A DNA stretch of 64,000 nucleotides, taken from contig JADJCA010000024.1 of NCBI GenBank assembly GCA_016703425.1, forward strand, positions 1 through 64,000, given 5' to 3'. Positions 46,086 to 54,718 of this stretch are shown piece by piece (positions within the stretch are counted from its first letter, which is position 1; each line of letters starts with the position of its first letter). A program made the translations under genes and the position numbers. The DNA is from Myxococcales bacterium (GTDB lineage: Bacteria > Myxococcota_A > Polyangia > Polyangiales > Polyangiaceae). Below the pieces are notes generated by a model that ran no database searches, had not been told where the DNA came from, and was given only the letters and a program-made list of their open reading frames with translations.

Positions 46086-48428
46086 TCACTTCGCGCGGAA
46101 CGCCGTCGCGTCGTAGTTGACGCCGATGGGCCAGTTCTTGGGCTTTCCGCCCTCGCCGACGTTGTCGTAGGACTGACGCCCCTTGCCGTAGACGAGGAGG
46201 AGCTCGTCCATGTCGCCGCCGGCGTTGACGCCAGCGCCGCGGGCGCAGCCGAACACGACCGGGACGTTGCGAACCTTGTAGGCCTTGCAGCGCGTGCCGA
46301 TGGGCTGGCCGTTCACCTCGACTGTGTCGCTCTCGCTCGACCGGGTGACGTTCGCGTAAGGCAGGTAGGCCGGGTACTTGCCATCGTTGCCGGTCTCGTA
46401 GCCGTTGTCCGTGAGGACGTCGGCCATCGAGAGGCAGTCGCGCCGCGAGTCGTCGGTGCCGAGCGCTGCTTCCGCTGCCAGCTTGCCGTTGGCGAAGATG
46501 CGCAGCGTGCCCTTGCCCTCTTGTCGCGAGAAGGTCGTGGCGAGCGGCTTCCTGAGGCCGCTTGCCCAGACGAGCGCAGCGCCGTGCTTCTGGATGTCGG
46601 CCGCCATCTTCGGCGCCTTCGCGCCAAGCTCGGCGTCGGTCTTCGCGTGCGTCGTGAGCGCAAGGACGGGAAGCTCCCAGGTGAAGGCGAGGTGCGTGTA
46701 CTGATCTTTCTTCAGCTTCCCGCGAGCGTTCGCTTTGACTTCGTAACGCTGGCCGAGCCAGTTCATGCCGAACACGATCTCGCCGCTGTCGCTGACGTAC
46801 GCTTCTGGCATCAGCTCGCCGCTGGGGGCGTTCGCCGCGCATGCGCCGTAGGAGAAGAGGCCGAAGTTCTTGCCCGGCGCGCCGGGGTCGTAGGCCGTCG
46901 GGCGGTAGTAGAGCTCGACGCCGCCCCGCAGGTCCTCTTGGTCCATCGAGGGCATGACCACGGGCGCCGCGCCGTTGGCCGTGAAGCTGACGCCGCGGTT
47001 CTCGCGCCGATCGGCGCGCGCCACGCCGTCGGTCGTCTGGACCTTGCCGGTCTGCATGAGGGTGATGCGCTCGTGGCTTCGATTGGTCTGATGCGCGAGG
47101 TAGTGGTTCCGGGCCGCGCATGACCCTTCCTTGCAATCGTCGAAGTCGATGAATCCCGCGGCGTCGTAGAAGACGCCAAGCTCGGTCACGTCTTTGGCCG
47201 CCTTCGACTCGAGGAACGGATCGAGCACGTTCACGAAGCCCGGTTGCACGAACATCGGCAGGTTGTAGTCGTGCGAGTAGTGGTTGTAGTCGCCGAACAA
47301 GATGTCAGCGAAACCGCGCTCGAAGGTATCGTCGGCCGTCGACGTCGGGTCCATGCGTCGGTTGAAGATCGTGAGCTTGCCGCCGAACCGGGGATCTTTG
47401 ATCTTGAGGAGGCCTCCGCTCTTCGCCGAGCCGTCATCGGTGCGGTTCGCGTTGTACGCGCGGAGCGCCTCCGACCAGCCGGGCGTGCCGAGGCCGAGGG
47501 CCCAGTTCACCTTCTTGAGACCGGCGACCGTGCACACGTTGCCGCCGTCTTCGCAGACGCCCTCGCGGCTCCACTTGTAGCCAACGGATGCGTCGGGCGT
47601 GAAGTCCTGGACGAGGATGTCGGCGGCCGCGTGAGCTCCCATCGAGTAGCCGAGGAAGTGGATCTTGCCGAGGAGCTCTTTGCCGCTCGGGCCCTTGTCG
47701 GCAACGAGGAGCTGGTCGACGAGCTTCACGCCGAGCTGCATCGCGTGCGAAACGGCGGCGTCGTAGCCGCCACCTTGTTGCGCGAGCACCTGCCCGATGC
47801 CCGCCATCGTCTTTTGCGCTTCGCCTTCGCCGGCCAGGACGCGCATGGCGCGGTCGAAGCTCGTCCACTCGGGCGTCCCGGGCTTCGGCGCCAGCGCCTT
47901 TGCGTTGGCGCTGCAGAACGCGTCGCCGGAGCGCGCGCAGTTCCAGTTCACCGAGAAGATGATGCCGCGCGGATCGCGCTCGTTGAGCCACTTCATCACG
48001 GCCGCTTCATCGACCATGTAGTTGTTCTGAGCCGGATCACCGTAGCCGGTGAAGTAGATGTAGACGTTCGGCTTGGCCGTCTTCATGTGCTTGGCCATGT
48101 CGTCGCCGCACGCGCCGAAGCGCGAGGCGAGGTTGGCGCGGGCCTCGTCGGGGTCCGTCCGCGGGGCGATCACATCGGCGGCGATGGCCGGCTCTCGCCC
48201 GCTCGGGTCGACGTCGGGCCACGACGTGTAGTTTCCAACTTTGCGACCGGCGCCGTCTTCGGGGAAGAGGCGCGCCATGGCGGCGTTCGGGTAGGTCGCG
48301 TCGGCGACGCACACCGGCTTCGGCGCGGCGGTCTCGAGGGCCGACTCGTCGCCGTCGCCATCGCTCGTGGACGAGCAGGCGAGGGCCATCAAGGGAGCAA
48401 GAAAGAGGAGGGCGGCGGAGGAGCGCAT
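46086..48428 (-). CDS. Alpha/beta-hydrolase-like lipoprotein with C-terminal concanavalin-like domain
   Basis: 780 residues. Lipobox LMALAC (C18). Residues about 105-420 look like an alpha/beta-hydrolase: IYFTGYGDPAQNNYM, RGIIFSVNWN and the nucleophile elbow LGYSMGAHAAADI (GxSxG). The C-terminal ~330 residues, beta-rich with GGVELYYRPTAYDPG, QYTHLAFTWELPVL and GTLRIFANGKLAAEAALG, resemble LamG/concanavalin-like lectin folds. Likely a surface esterase/lipase that binds a polymer or glycan; substrate unknown. The start at 48428 follows a 270-bp region of hairpins. Confidence 0.82.
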   Translation of the reverse strand: MRSSAALLFLAPLMALACSSTSDGDGDESALETAAPKPVCVADATYPNAAMARLFPEDGAGRKVGNYTSWPDVDPSGREPAIAADVIAPRTDPDEARANLASRFGACGDDMAKHMKTAKPNVYIYFTGYGDPAQNNYMVDEAAVMKWLNERDPRGIIFSVNWNCARSGDAFCSANAKALAPKPGTPEWTSFDRAMRVLAGEGEAQKTMAGIGQVLAQQGGGYDAAVSHAMQLGVKLVDQLLVADKGPSGKELLGKIHFLGYSMGAHAAADILVQDFTPDASVGYKWSREGVCEDGGNVCTVAGLKKVNWALGLGTPGWSEALRAYNANRTDDGSAKSGGLLKIKDPRFGGKLTIFNRRMDPTSTADDTFERGFADILFGDYNHYSHDYNLPMFVQPGFVNVLDPFLESKAAKDVTELGVFYDAAGFIDFDDCKEGSCAARNHYLAHQTNRSHERITLMQTGKVQTTDGVARADRRENRGVSFTANGAAPVVMPSMDQEDLRGGVELYYRPTAYDPGAPGKNFGLFSYGACAANAPSGELMPEAYVSDSGEIVFGMNWLGQRYEVKANARGKLKKDQYTHLAFTWELPVLALTTHAKTDAELGAKAPKMAADIQKHGAALVWASGLRKPLATTFSRQEGKGTLRIFANGKLAAEAALGTDDSRRDCLSMADVLTDNGYETGNDGKYPAYLPYANVTRSSESDTVEVNGQPIGTRCKAYKVRNVPVVFGCARGAGVNAGGDMDELLLVYGKGRQSYDNVGEGGKPKNWPIGVNYDATAFRAK

Positions 48429-48551
48429 GGCCCCCGCCGTGCACGAGGTGTGCCGATGTGCGTTTTACGAAAAGCGGGCTCGATCAAGCCCGTTGGGGCT
48501 CCGATTTGCGGAAAACCACCCTTCATGAGGTCCCAGTTGGGGAAGCAAAGA

Positions 48552-48687
48552 CTCAGTGGCGCCCCCGAGGAGGGCGCCCTTGAAGGGCCCAAGGAAGGGC
48601 GGCGCGAGCGCCGCAACGCCGACCGCAACGACAACGGGCACGAGACCGAAGCCTCGTGCCCGCCGTTGACCTCTCCCTCGAGGGAGA
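48552..48687 (-). terminator. Cluster of hairpins downstream of the fadN-thiolase operon
   Basis: Three strong inverted repeats are found between the thiolase stop (48699, minus) and the next gene start (48428): GGCGCCC/GGGCGCC near 48552-48573, CGGGCACGAG (48635-48644) with CTCGTGCCCG (48653-48662), and a perfect 16-bp palindrome TCTCCCTCGAGGGAGA (48672-48687). No T-tract follows, so rho-independent termination is only one option; they could also shield the mRNA end. Confidence 0.45.
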
Positions 48688-48698
48688 CGGGCTCCTCC

Positions 48699-49859
48699 TC
48701 AGAGGGAGAAGAGACCCGCCGCGCCCATGCCGCCGCCGATGCACATGGTCACGATGGCGTGTTTGCCGCCGCGGCGCTTGAGCTCGTAGAGGGCCGACGC
48801 GGTGAGTTTTGCGCCGGTGCAGCCGAGGGGATGGCCGAGCGCGATCGCGCCGCCGTTGACGTTGAGCTTCTCGTCCGGGATGCCCAACTCGCGCTGGCAA
48901 TAGACGGCCTGCGCTGCGAAGGCCTCGTTCATCTCGATGACGTCGATGTCCTTGATGGAGAGGCCGGTCTTCTGGAGGAGCTTCCTCACGGCGGGCACCG
49001 GGCCGATGCCCATGATCGACGGGTCGACGCCGGCGGTGGCGAAGGCCTTGAAGACGCCGAGCGGCTTGATGCCCAACTCCTCGGCGCGCTTGCGCGTCGT
49101 GATGAGGCAGGCGGCGGCGCCGTCGGAGAGCGGCGACGCGTTGCCGGGCGTGACCGAACCATTGACCTTGAAGCTCGGCTTGAGGGCCGTGAGCCCTTCG
49201 AGCGTGGTGTCAGGGCGCACGAGCTCGTCGCTCTTGAACTCGAAGGTCTTCTGCTCGTTGCCTTCGTAGCGAATGGACATGACGGGGATGATCTCCGCGT
49301 CGAACTTCTTCGCTTCTCGCGCCGCCGAGGCCTTCTTCTGGCTCGCGAGCGCAAACTTGTCTTGGTCTTCGCGTGAGACGCCAAATCGGCTCGCGACGTT
49401 CTCCGCCGTGATGCCCATGGGCGTGTAGACGGCAGCAACCTTCTCCATCGCCTCAGGCGAGGCGGAGAGCTTGTTGCCTGTCATCGGCACCATGGTCATC
49501 GATTCGACGCCGCCAGCGATGACGAGATCGTTGGTGCCCATGGCCACAGCGCCAGCCGCGAGCGCGATGGCTTGAAGGCCGCTCGAGCAGAAGCGGTTGA
49601 TCGTCATGGCGCTTGTCTCGGCGGGGCAACCGCCGAGCATCGCGGCCACGCGCGCGATGTTGAGTCCCTGTTCGCCTTCCGGCATCGCGCAACCGAGGAT
49701 CACGTCCTCGACGTCTGACGGTTTGATGGCGGGGTAGCGCGCGAGCAGGCCGCGGATGACGTCGCCGGCGAGCTCGTCGGGGCGTTTGAAGGCGAGAGAG
49801 CCCTTGTGGGCGCGGCCAACGGCAGAGCGGACCGCATCGAGGATCACGATTTCGTTCAT
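48699..49859 (-). CDS. fadA: Acetyl-CoA acyltransferase (thiolase)
   Basis: 386 residues. Cleaves 3-ketoacyl-CoA to acetyl-CoA plus a shortened acyl-CoA at the end of each beta-oxidation cycle. Catalytic residues are C91 (NRFCSSGLQ), H343 (GGAIALGHPLG) and C373 (CIGGGMGA), with the NEAFAAQ loop. Full length. It starts 10 bp after the FadN-type gene upstream, the usual gene order for a fadN-fadA operon. A biosynthetic thiolase is less likely given that context. Confidence 0.93.
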   Translation of the reverse strand: MNEIVILDAVRSAVGRAHKGSLAFKRPDELAGDVIRGLLARYPAIKPSDVEDVILGCAMPEGEQGLNIARVAAMLGGCPAETSAMTINRFCSSGLQAIALAAGAVAMGTNDLVIAGGVESMTMVPMTGNKLSASPEAMEKVAAVYTPMGITAENVASRFGVSREDQDKFALASQKKASAAREAKKFDAEIIPVMSIRYEGNEQKTFEFKSDELVRPDTTLEGLTALKPSFKVNGSVTPGNASPLSDGAAACLITTRKRAEELGIKPLGVFKAFATAGVDPSIMGIGPVPAVRKLLQKTGLSIKDIDVIEMNEAFAAQAVYCQRELGIPDEKLNVNGGAIALGHPLGCTGAKLTASALYELKRRGGKHAIVTMCIGGGMGAAGLFSL

Positions 49860-49869
49860 GGTCTGCTCC

Positions 49870-52275
49870 TTAGTTACGCAGCGGCTTGTTGTTCATGAGC
49901 ATGTATTGCATGCGCTCTTGGCTCTTCGCCTCGCCGCAGAGGCTGATGAAGGCCTCGCGCTCCAGTTCGAGCATCTCGTCTTCGGTGACCTCGCGGGCCG
50001 CGCCACCGCGACCTCCGCACAGGACCTCGGCGAGCTTGACGGCGATCTTCGCGTCGTGCGGGCTCGCGTGGCCGCCGTCGACGAGCGTCCCGACCATCAT
50101 CTTGAGGGTCGCGATGCCGCTGTCACCGGGCAGCGTGTAGGCCTTGGGTGCCGGCGGGTGGTAGCCGGCGTTGGCCATGCCGATGACGCGGGCCTTCGCC
50201 TCCGCGAGCTGCCGCGCGCGGTCGAAGGAGACGCCGTCGGTCTTGCGGAAGTAACCGAAGGCCTTCGCTTCGTCGGCGCTCGTCGCGACCTTGGCGAGGG
50301 CGATGTTCTTGAACACTTGAGTAACAACGGCGTACGAGTCGAGCTGCATGCCTTCGGGCACGCCTTCAAAGGCGCGCCAGAGCATGTTCATGGTGCCGGC
50401 CCCGCCGGGAATCAAGCCGACGGCAACTTCGACGAGGCCCGAGTACGTCTCGGCCGCGGCTTGAACGGCGTCGCAGCCGAAACAGAGCTCGAGGCCGCCG
50501 CCGAGGGTCATGTTGTAGGGAGCCGCGACGACGGGCACGCGCGCGTATTTCATGCGCTGCGTGGCGTACTGGTAGTTCTTCACCATCGTGCGGATCTGAT
50601 CCCAGGCGCCGCCGCCGGCGGCCATGACGACGAGCATCAGGTTGGCGCCGACGCAGAAGAACTCGCCTTGGTTGAAGACGACCATGCCGCGAAAGTCGCG
50701 CTCGGCGCGCGCCGAGGCGTCGTGCAACATCTGGATGGTGTCCGGGTCGATGCTGTTCGCCTTCGTCTTGAAGGTGACGCCGAGGACTCCATCGCCGAGG
50801 TCCCAGGCTTCGGCGCCGTCGTTCTTGAGCACCGGCGCGCCGCCCTTGCGCGTCTGCGCGAGCGTGGCGTTGCGCGGGTCTTGCGTGACCTTCTCGTATT
50901 CGTTCTTTAGCGGCGACCAGACGGAGCCATCGTCCTTGTAGAAGCAGGTGGCGCCGGTGGCGCGCATCTTCTTGATCCATTCGGGGAGGGCGATGCCGTC
51001 TTTCTCCATGCGCTCGCAGGTGGCCACGAAGCCGAGCGCGTCCCAAGATTCGAAGGGGCCGAGGTCCCAGCTGTAGCCCCACTTCATCGCGTCATCGATG
51101 GCGACGACCGAGTCGGCGATCTCGGGGATGCGCCTGGCCGCGTAGGCCATCGACTTGGACGCGATCTTCCACGCGAAGGTGCCGGCCTTGCCGGTGTCGG
51201 CGGCGAGCTTCTGGAGTCGCTCCTTCGGATCCTCGAGCTTCGCGATGGCCTTGCAGGTGTTCTTGATGCTCTCGTCGCCACCCTTGGCGCGGTACTCGAG
51301 CTTGTACGGGTCGAAGGTCTCGATGCTCTTGTTGGCGCCCTTCTTGTAGAAGCCGCCCTTGGTCTTGTTGCCGAGGAGCTTCTTTTCGACCATCGCTTGG
51401 ATGTAGGCCGGCAGCGCGAAGACGGCGCGGTCTTCGTCGTCGGGGAGCGCGTCGAAGCAGTTTTTGGCGACGTGGGCGAAGGTGTCGAGGCCGACGAGAT
51501 CGCCGGTGCGGAAGCTCGCGCTCTTCGGGTGCGCCATTGGCGTGCCGGTGATCGCGTCGATGTCTTCCGGCGCCAGGCCGTCTTTGAGCATCTCGTGGAT
51601 GGTCGTCATCATGGCTTGGATGCCGATGCGGTTGCCCACGAAGTTCGGCGTGTCCTTGCCCCAAACGATGCCTTTGCCCAAGACCTCGCGACCGAAGGAC
51701 TCGATGCGCGTCTTGGTCTCGGCCGAGCAGTCGGGCCCCGCCACGAGCTCGAGGAGCTTCATGTAGCGAACGGGGTTGAAGAAGTGCATGACGAGGAAGC
51801 GCTGCCGGAAGGACTCGGAGCGACCCTTCGTCATGTCGACGATGCGAAGGCCGGAGGTGTTGGACGCCACGACGGCGTGGGGCGGCAGCGTCTTCTCGAG
51901 TCGCTCGAAGAGCGCCTGCTTCGGCTCGAGCTTCTCGATGATGGCCTCGATGACGAGATCGCAGTCAGCGAGCTTGTCGAAGTCGTCTTCCGTGTTGCCC
52001 GTGGAGACGAGGTGCGCGAACGACTTGTGAAAGAAGAGCGCTGGCTTGTTCTTGATGGCCTTCTCGAGGCCGCCCTCGGCGAAGCGGCTGCGCGCACGCT
52101 TGTCCGTCTTCTCGGCGTCCGTCAGGTTGGGCGGGACGATGTCGATGAGGACGACGCGGAGGCCTGCGTTGGCGAGGTGGGCGGCGATGCCGGCGCCCAT
52201 GACGCCGGCGCCGATGACGCCCACTTTGTGGATGGGGCCGGCGGGGCGGGGTGAACCTTTGGGAGAGTCACTCAT
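49870..52275 (-). CDS. fadN: 3-hydroxyacyl-CoA dehydrogenase / enoyl-CoA hydratase (FadN type)
   Basis: 801 residues. Bifunctional beta-oxidation enzyme with the domain order of Bacillus FadN: the NAD-binding dehydrogenase first (GVIGAGVMGAGIAAHLA, residues 19-35) and the enoyl-CoA hydratase/isomerase-like domain last (QGEFFCVGANLM and the oxyanion-type GGGLELCFGCDAVQAAA). The dehydrogenase has the catalytic-region MHFFNPVRYMKLLELV and IGIQAMMTTIHEML. Start MSDSPKGSP at 52275. Divergent from an AraC regulator, with 596 bp between. Operon with the thiolase downstream. Confidence 0.92.
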   Translation of the reverse strand: MSDSPKGSPRPAGPIHKVGVIGAGVMGAGIAAHLANAGLRVVLIDIVPPNLTDAEKTDKRARSRFAEGGLEKAIKNKPALFFHKSFAHLVSTGNTEDDFDKLADCDLVIEAIIEKLEPKQALFERLEKTLPPHAVVASNTSGLRIVDMTKGRSESFRQRFLVMHFFNPVRYMKLLELVAGPDCSAETKTRIESFGREVLGKGIVWGKDTPNFVGNRIGIQAMMTTIHEMLKDGLAPEDIDAITGTPMAHPKSASFRTGDLVGLDTFAHVAKNCFDALPDDEDRAVFALPAYIQAMVEKKLLGNKTKGGFYKKGANKSIETFDPYKLEYRAKGGDESIKNTCKAIAKLEDPKERLQKLAADTGKAGTFAWKIASKSMAYAARRIPEIADSVVAIDDAMKWGYSWDLGPFESWDALGFVATCERMEKDGIALPEWIKKMRATGATCFYKDDGSVWSPLKNEYEKVTQDPRNATLAQTRKGGAPVLKNDGAEAWDLGDGVLGVTFKTKANSIDPDTIQMLHDASARAERDFRGMVVFNQGEFFCVGANLMLVVMAAGGGAWDQIRTMVKNYQYATQRMKYARVPVVAAPYNMTLGGGLELCFGCDAVQAAAETYSGLVEVAVGLIPGGAGTMNMLWRAFEGVPEGMQLDSYAVVTQVFKNIALAKVATSADEAKAFGYFRKTDGVSFDRARQLAEAKARVIGMANAGYHPPAPKAYTLPGDSGIATLKMMVGTLVDGGHASPHDAKIAVKLAEVLCGGRGGAAREVTEDEMLELEREAFISLCGEAKSQERMQYMLMNNKPLRN

Positions 52276-52871
52276 GTGCGCGGATCTCGCGCCGTTTTGT
52301 TCCCGCGGCAAGAGGCGGGCGGGCTTTTGTGGCTCGGTGCCGTGACGCGGCAGGGTGCGCCAACCGCCCGCGGGGTCAGCAGAATTCGTCAACGCTTAGC
52401 ATGCACAGCGACGCTCTCGGCGGCCGTCGAGCCGCGTCGCCGGGGCCGCCACGTGCCGCCAGATCGTGGGGCTCGCGGCTCGGATCTTCCGTGGCGTGAT
52501 CCGACGTGTAGCCGCCTTGAAACACGCGCGCCGCGCCTACGCGGCACTGCGGCTAATAAAATCCGATAGTTGGGGGCGTGCCCACCACGTGGCGGGTGCG
52601 GCCCGACCCTTGCGACGTCGCCGACGTCAGTCTGAGGAGGTCGTGCAGCCGGGCGCGTTGGCGCTAAACGGGCTGTTATCGATCCCGGCTGGCGATCCGG
52701 GGTGGGGTGTCGAAATCCCCCACATGTGAGAGTTGTGCGGTTTCAGGGCCTCACGCACTCTGGGGACAAATTGCGCAGCTCATTACGCGCACTTCTGCCC
52801 AATTCGAGAGGGACAAAACAGCCTAAGATGGCGAAACCCGTCGCGGCACGCCGCCTGCACACACGGTAGGC
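52276..52871. other. Divergent intergenic region between fadN and the AraC-type regulator
   Basis: 596 bp with no convincing gene. It holds inverted repeats that could be operators: TCGGATC/GATCCGA (52480-52486 with 52498-52504) and GTGGGG/CCCCAC with the 8-bp palindrome CACATGTG nearby (52702-52728). A short open frame at 52466-52729 is Arg-rich and looks random. Divergent orientation next to an AraC-family gene makes regulation of fadN-fadA a reasonable guess, not shown. Confidence 0.4.
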
Positions 52872-53744
52872 ATGCTAAGCGAAGCCTTCCGACACGAACA
52901 CCGCCTGGCCCTCCGTAACCCAGTTCGGGGGCTTCTCCTTTCACGGCTCGAGTTCTCGAACTCCAGCAGCGTCCGTCGCGCGGACATCATCGCCCCCTGG
53001 CACGAGATCCTCGTGTGCCTTGGCGGCGAGTGCATGGTCCAGCGCGCCCGAGACGCCTCGCCCCGCCTCATTCGGGAAGGCACGATCGTCGGGCTGAACC
53101 CCGGCGAGCGCTACAACGAGGAGCACTTCACGTCTGGCGCCGCCGGGGTGCTGGTGACCTTCGGCCTCCGCGACCTTGAAGCCCTCGGCATCGCCGACTT
53201 CGTCTTCGGCGATGGCGCCATCGAGGACGAGGCGTTCGTTCAAGCGGTTCGCGAGATCGTCCGCGCCGATGGCGAGACGGAGCCTGGCGAAGCGCTTCGC
53301 GACCTCCTCCAGGCCCTGACAGGGCGTCACGGCGTCGCGATCCCCGCCGACAAGCTCTTCGCCGTGAAGCGCGAGATCGACAAGAACCCCCACGCGCCCC
53401 TCTACGTGGCGCAGCTGGCCGAGATGGCCAACATGCACCCCGAGACCTTCACGCGCGCCTTCGCGCGCCGCTTCGGCATCACGCCGATTCGCTACCGCCT
53501 GCACCGCCGACTCCTCGAGGCGGCACACCTCCTCCTCACGGAGCCGCACATGCTCGTCTCCGACGTGGCCACGCGGGTCGGCTTCGAAGACCTTCGGTTC
53601 TTCCACCGCTCGTTCCGCGGTCGCTCCGGCATCAGCCCCGCCGCGTACCGTCAATGGTTCTCGGAAGCGGCCCAGGGTCGTCGTCGCGCCTCGGGCATCC
53701 CGCCCAAGGCTGGCTCCTCGAGCTCCGGCGAAGCTGCCGCCTGA
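52872..53744 (+). CDS. AraC-family transcriptional regulator
   Basis: 290 residues. An N-terminal cupin-like sensing domain (about 15-110; FSNSSSVRRADIIAPWHEILVCLGG) and a C-terminal double helix-turn-helix (about 175-270): LAEMANMHPETFTRAFARRFGITPIRYRLHRRLLEAAHLLL and ATRVGFEDLRFFHRSFRGRSGISPAAYR, the classical AraC signatures. Its ATG at 52872 is on the opposite strand to the fadN-fadA operon. Ligand and targets unknown. Hairpin at 53758-53782 separates it from the convergent methyltransferase. Confidence 0.9.
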   Translation: MLSEAFRHEHRLALRNPVRGLLLSRLEFSNSSSVRRADIIAPWHEILVCLGGECMVQRARDASPRLIREGTIVGLNPGERYNEEHFTSGAAGVLVTFGLRDLEALGIADFVFGDGAIEDEAFVQAVREIVRADGETEPGEALRDLLQALTGRHGVAIPADKLFAVKREIDKNPHAPLYVAQLAEMANMHPETFTRAFARRFGITPIRYRLHRRLLEAAHLLLTEPHMLVSDVATRVGFEDLRFFHRSFRGRSGISPAAYRQWFSEAAQGRRRASGIPPKAGSSSSGEAAA

Positions 53745-53757
53745 GGGTCTCTTGGAT

Positions 53758-53782
53758 GGTGCGCCGGCGAAGTCGGCGCACC
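53758..53782. terminator. Bidirectional hairpin between convergent genes
   Basis: Perfect 9-bp stem GGTGCGCCG / CGGCGCACC with a 7-nt loop, between the AraC gene stop (53744) and the methyltransferase stop (53798). No T-tract on either side. Confidence 0.45.
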
Positions 53783-53797
53783 GGTTCGCGAGGTCCT

Positions 53798-54718
53798 TCA
53801 GGGCTCGAGCGTGAACCCGAGGCCCGCCTTTTCGAGGCGGGCCTTCGTCGTTGCGATGGCCAAGGGGCTGCAGTCGAAGCCGATGGCGCGCCGCCCGGCG
53901 CGAGCCGCCGCTTCGAGCGTGGTGCCCGAACCGCAGAAGCCGTCGAGCACGAGCTCACCTTCGCGGCTCGACGCGCGAACGATGCGGTCGAGCAGCTTGA
54001 GCGGCTTTTGCGTCGGATAGCCCGTGGTCTCGTCGCGAAGCGGCGTGTTCGCCACCATCGACGGGCAGTCGGTCCACACGCTGCCGATGGCGCGGCCCTC
54101 GTCGGCGTAGTAGCGATACGCGCGCTTGTTGACCACGCGCTCGCGGTACGCGCGGCCCTCTCCATCGACGGATTTGAAATGCATCGCGAGGCTCGTCTTC
54201 GCGAAGGGGGCGCGAAGGGCGGGGTCCTTGCCGTTCCAGGTGAACGCGTCGCTCGGCGCGTAGCAGAGGAGCGTCTGGTGGCCCAGCCCGGGACCGCGCC
54301 GCGTCTTCACGCCGTTGCCCGGCACCCAGATGACCTCACCACGAAAGGCATCGCGGCCGAAGACCACGTCCATCACCCGCTTCGCCTCGTGCACCGCCCG
54401 CCCGTCGAGGTGAAGCCACACCGTGCCCGTCGGCGCGAGCACCGAGGCGACGGCCCGCAGGCGCTCTTCGAGCCACGCGAGGTACGCGTCGAGCGTGGGC
54501 CACTTGTCGACGTAGGCGACGGGGCCCGCTGATTTCCCGGCGGCGCGAAGCTCACCTCGCTGCGTGCGGGCGCGAAACTCCACGCCGACAGCGAAGGGCG
54601 GGTCGAGGTAGGCGAGCGCGACGCTCGCGTCGGCCAAGAATTGAGGGACTGCGAGCGAGTCGCTCGCCACGAGACGAATGCTGGCGTCGCCGCGGTTCTC
54701 CTCTCTGCGCCTCTTCAC
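53798..54718 (-). CDS. Site-specific DNA methyltransferase, N6-adenine type (beta class)
   Basis: 306 residues. Motif IV DPPF (LAYLDPPFAVG, near residue 40) comes before motif I (LVLDGFCGSGTTLEAAARAG, near residue 265), the order of beta-class enzymes; DPPF/DPPY points to N6-adenine methylation. Other marks: GTVWLHLDGRAVHEAKRVMD, GEVIWVPGNGVKTR, TGYPTQKPLKLLDRIV. Start GTG at 54718 overlaps the upstream stop (GTGA), so translation is coupled. No restriction endonuclease is adjacent, which suggests an orphan, possibly regulatory methyltransferase. Recognition sequence unknown. Confidence 0.9.
   Translation of the reverse strand: MKRRREENRGDASIRLVASDSLAVPQFLADASVALAYLDPPFAVGVEFRARTQRGELRAAGKSAGPVAYVDKWPTLDAYLAWLEERLRAVASVLAPTGTVWLHLDGRAVHEAKRVMDVVFGRDAFRGEVIWVPGNGVKTRRGPGLGHQTLLCYAPSDAFTWNGKDPALRAPFAKTSLAMHFKSVDGEGRAYRERVVNKRAYRYYADEGRAIGSVWTDCPSMVANTPLRDETTGYPTQKPLKLLDRIVRASSREGELVLDGFCGSGTTLEAAARAGRRAIGFDCSPLAIATTKARLEKAGLGFTLEP

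Noticed and set aside
47244..49376. Plus-strand open frame of 710 codons crossing two minus-strand genes
   Set aside because: It spans the gap between them and looks like the antisense of thiolase and the hydrolase lipoprotein.
52466..52729. Possible small gene in the fadN/AraC gap
   Set aside because: Arg-rich peptide without a ribosome site or family features.
53798..54718. Restriction-modification system around the methyltransferase
   Set aside because: No nuclease gene is adjacent; neighbours are plsB, a MepA-like gene and an AraC regulator.
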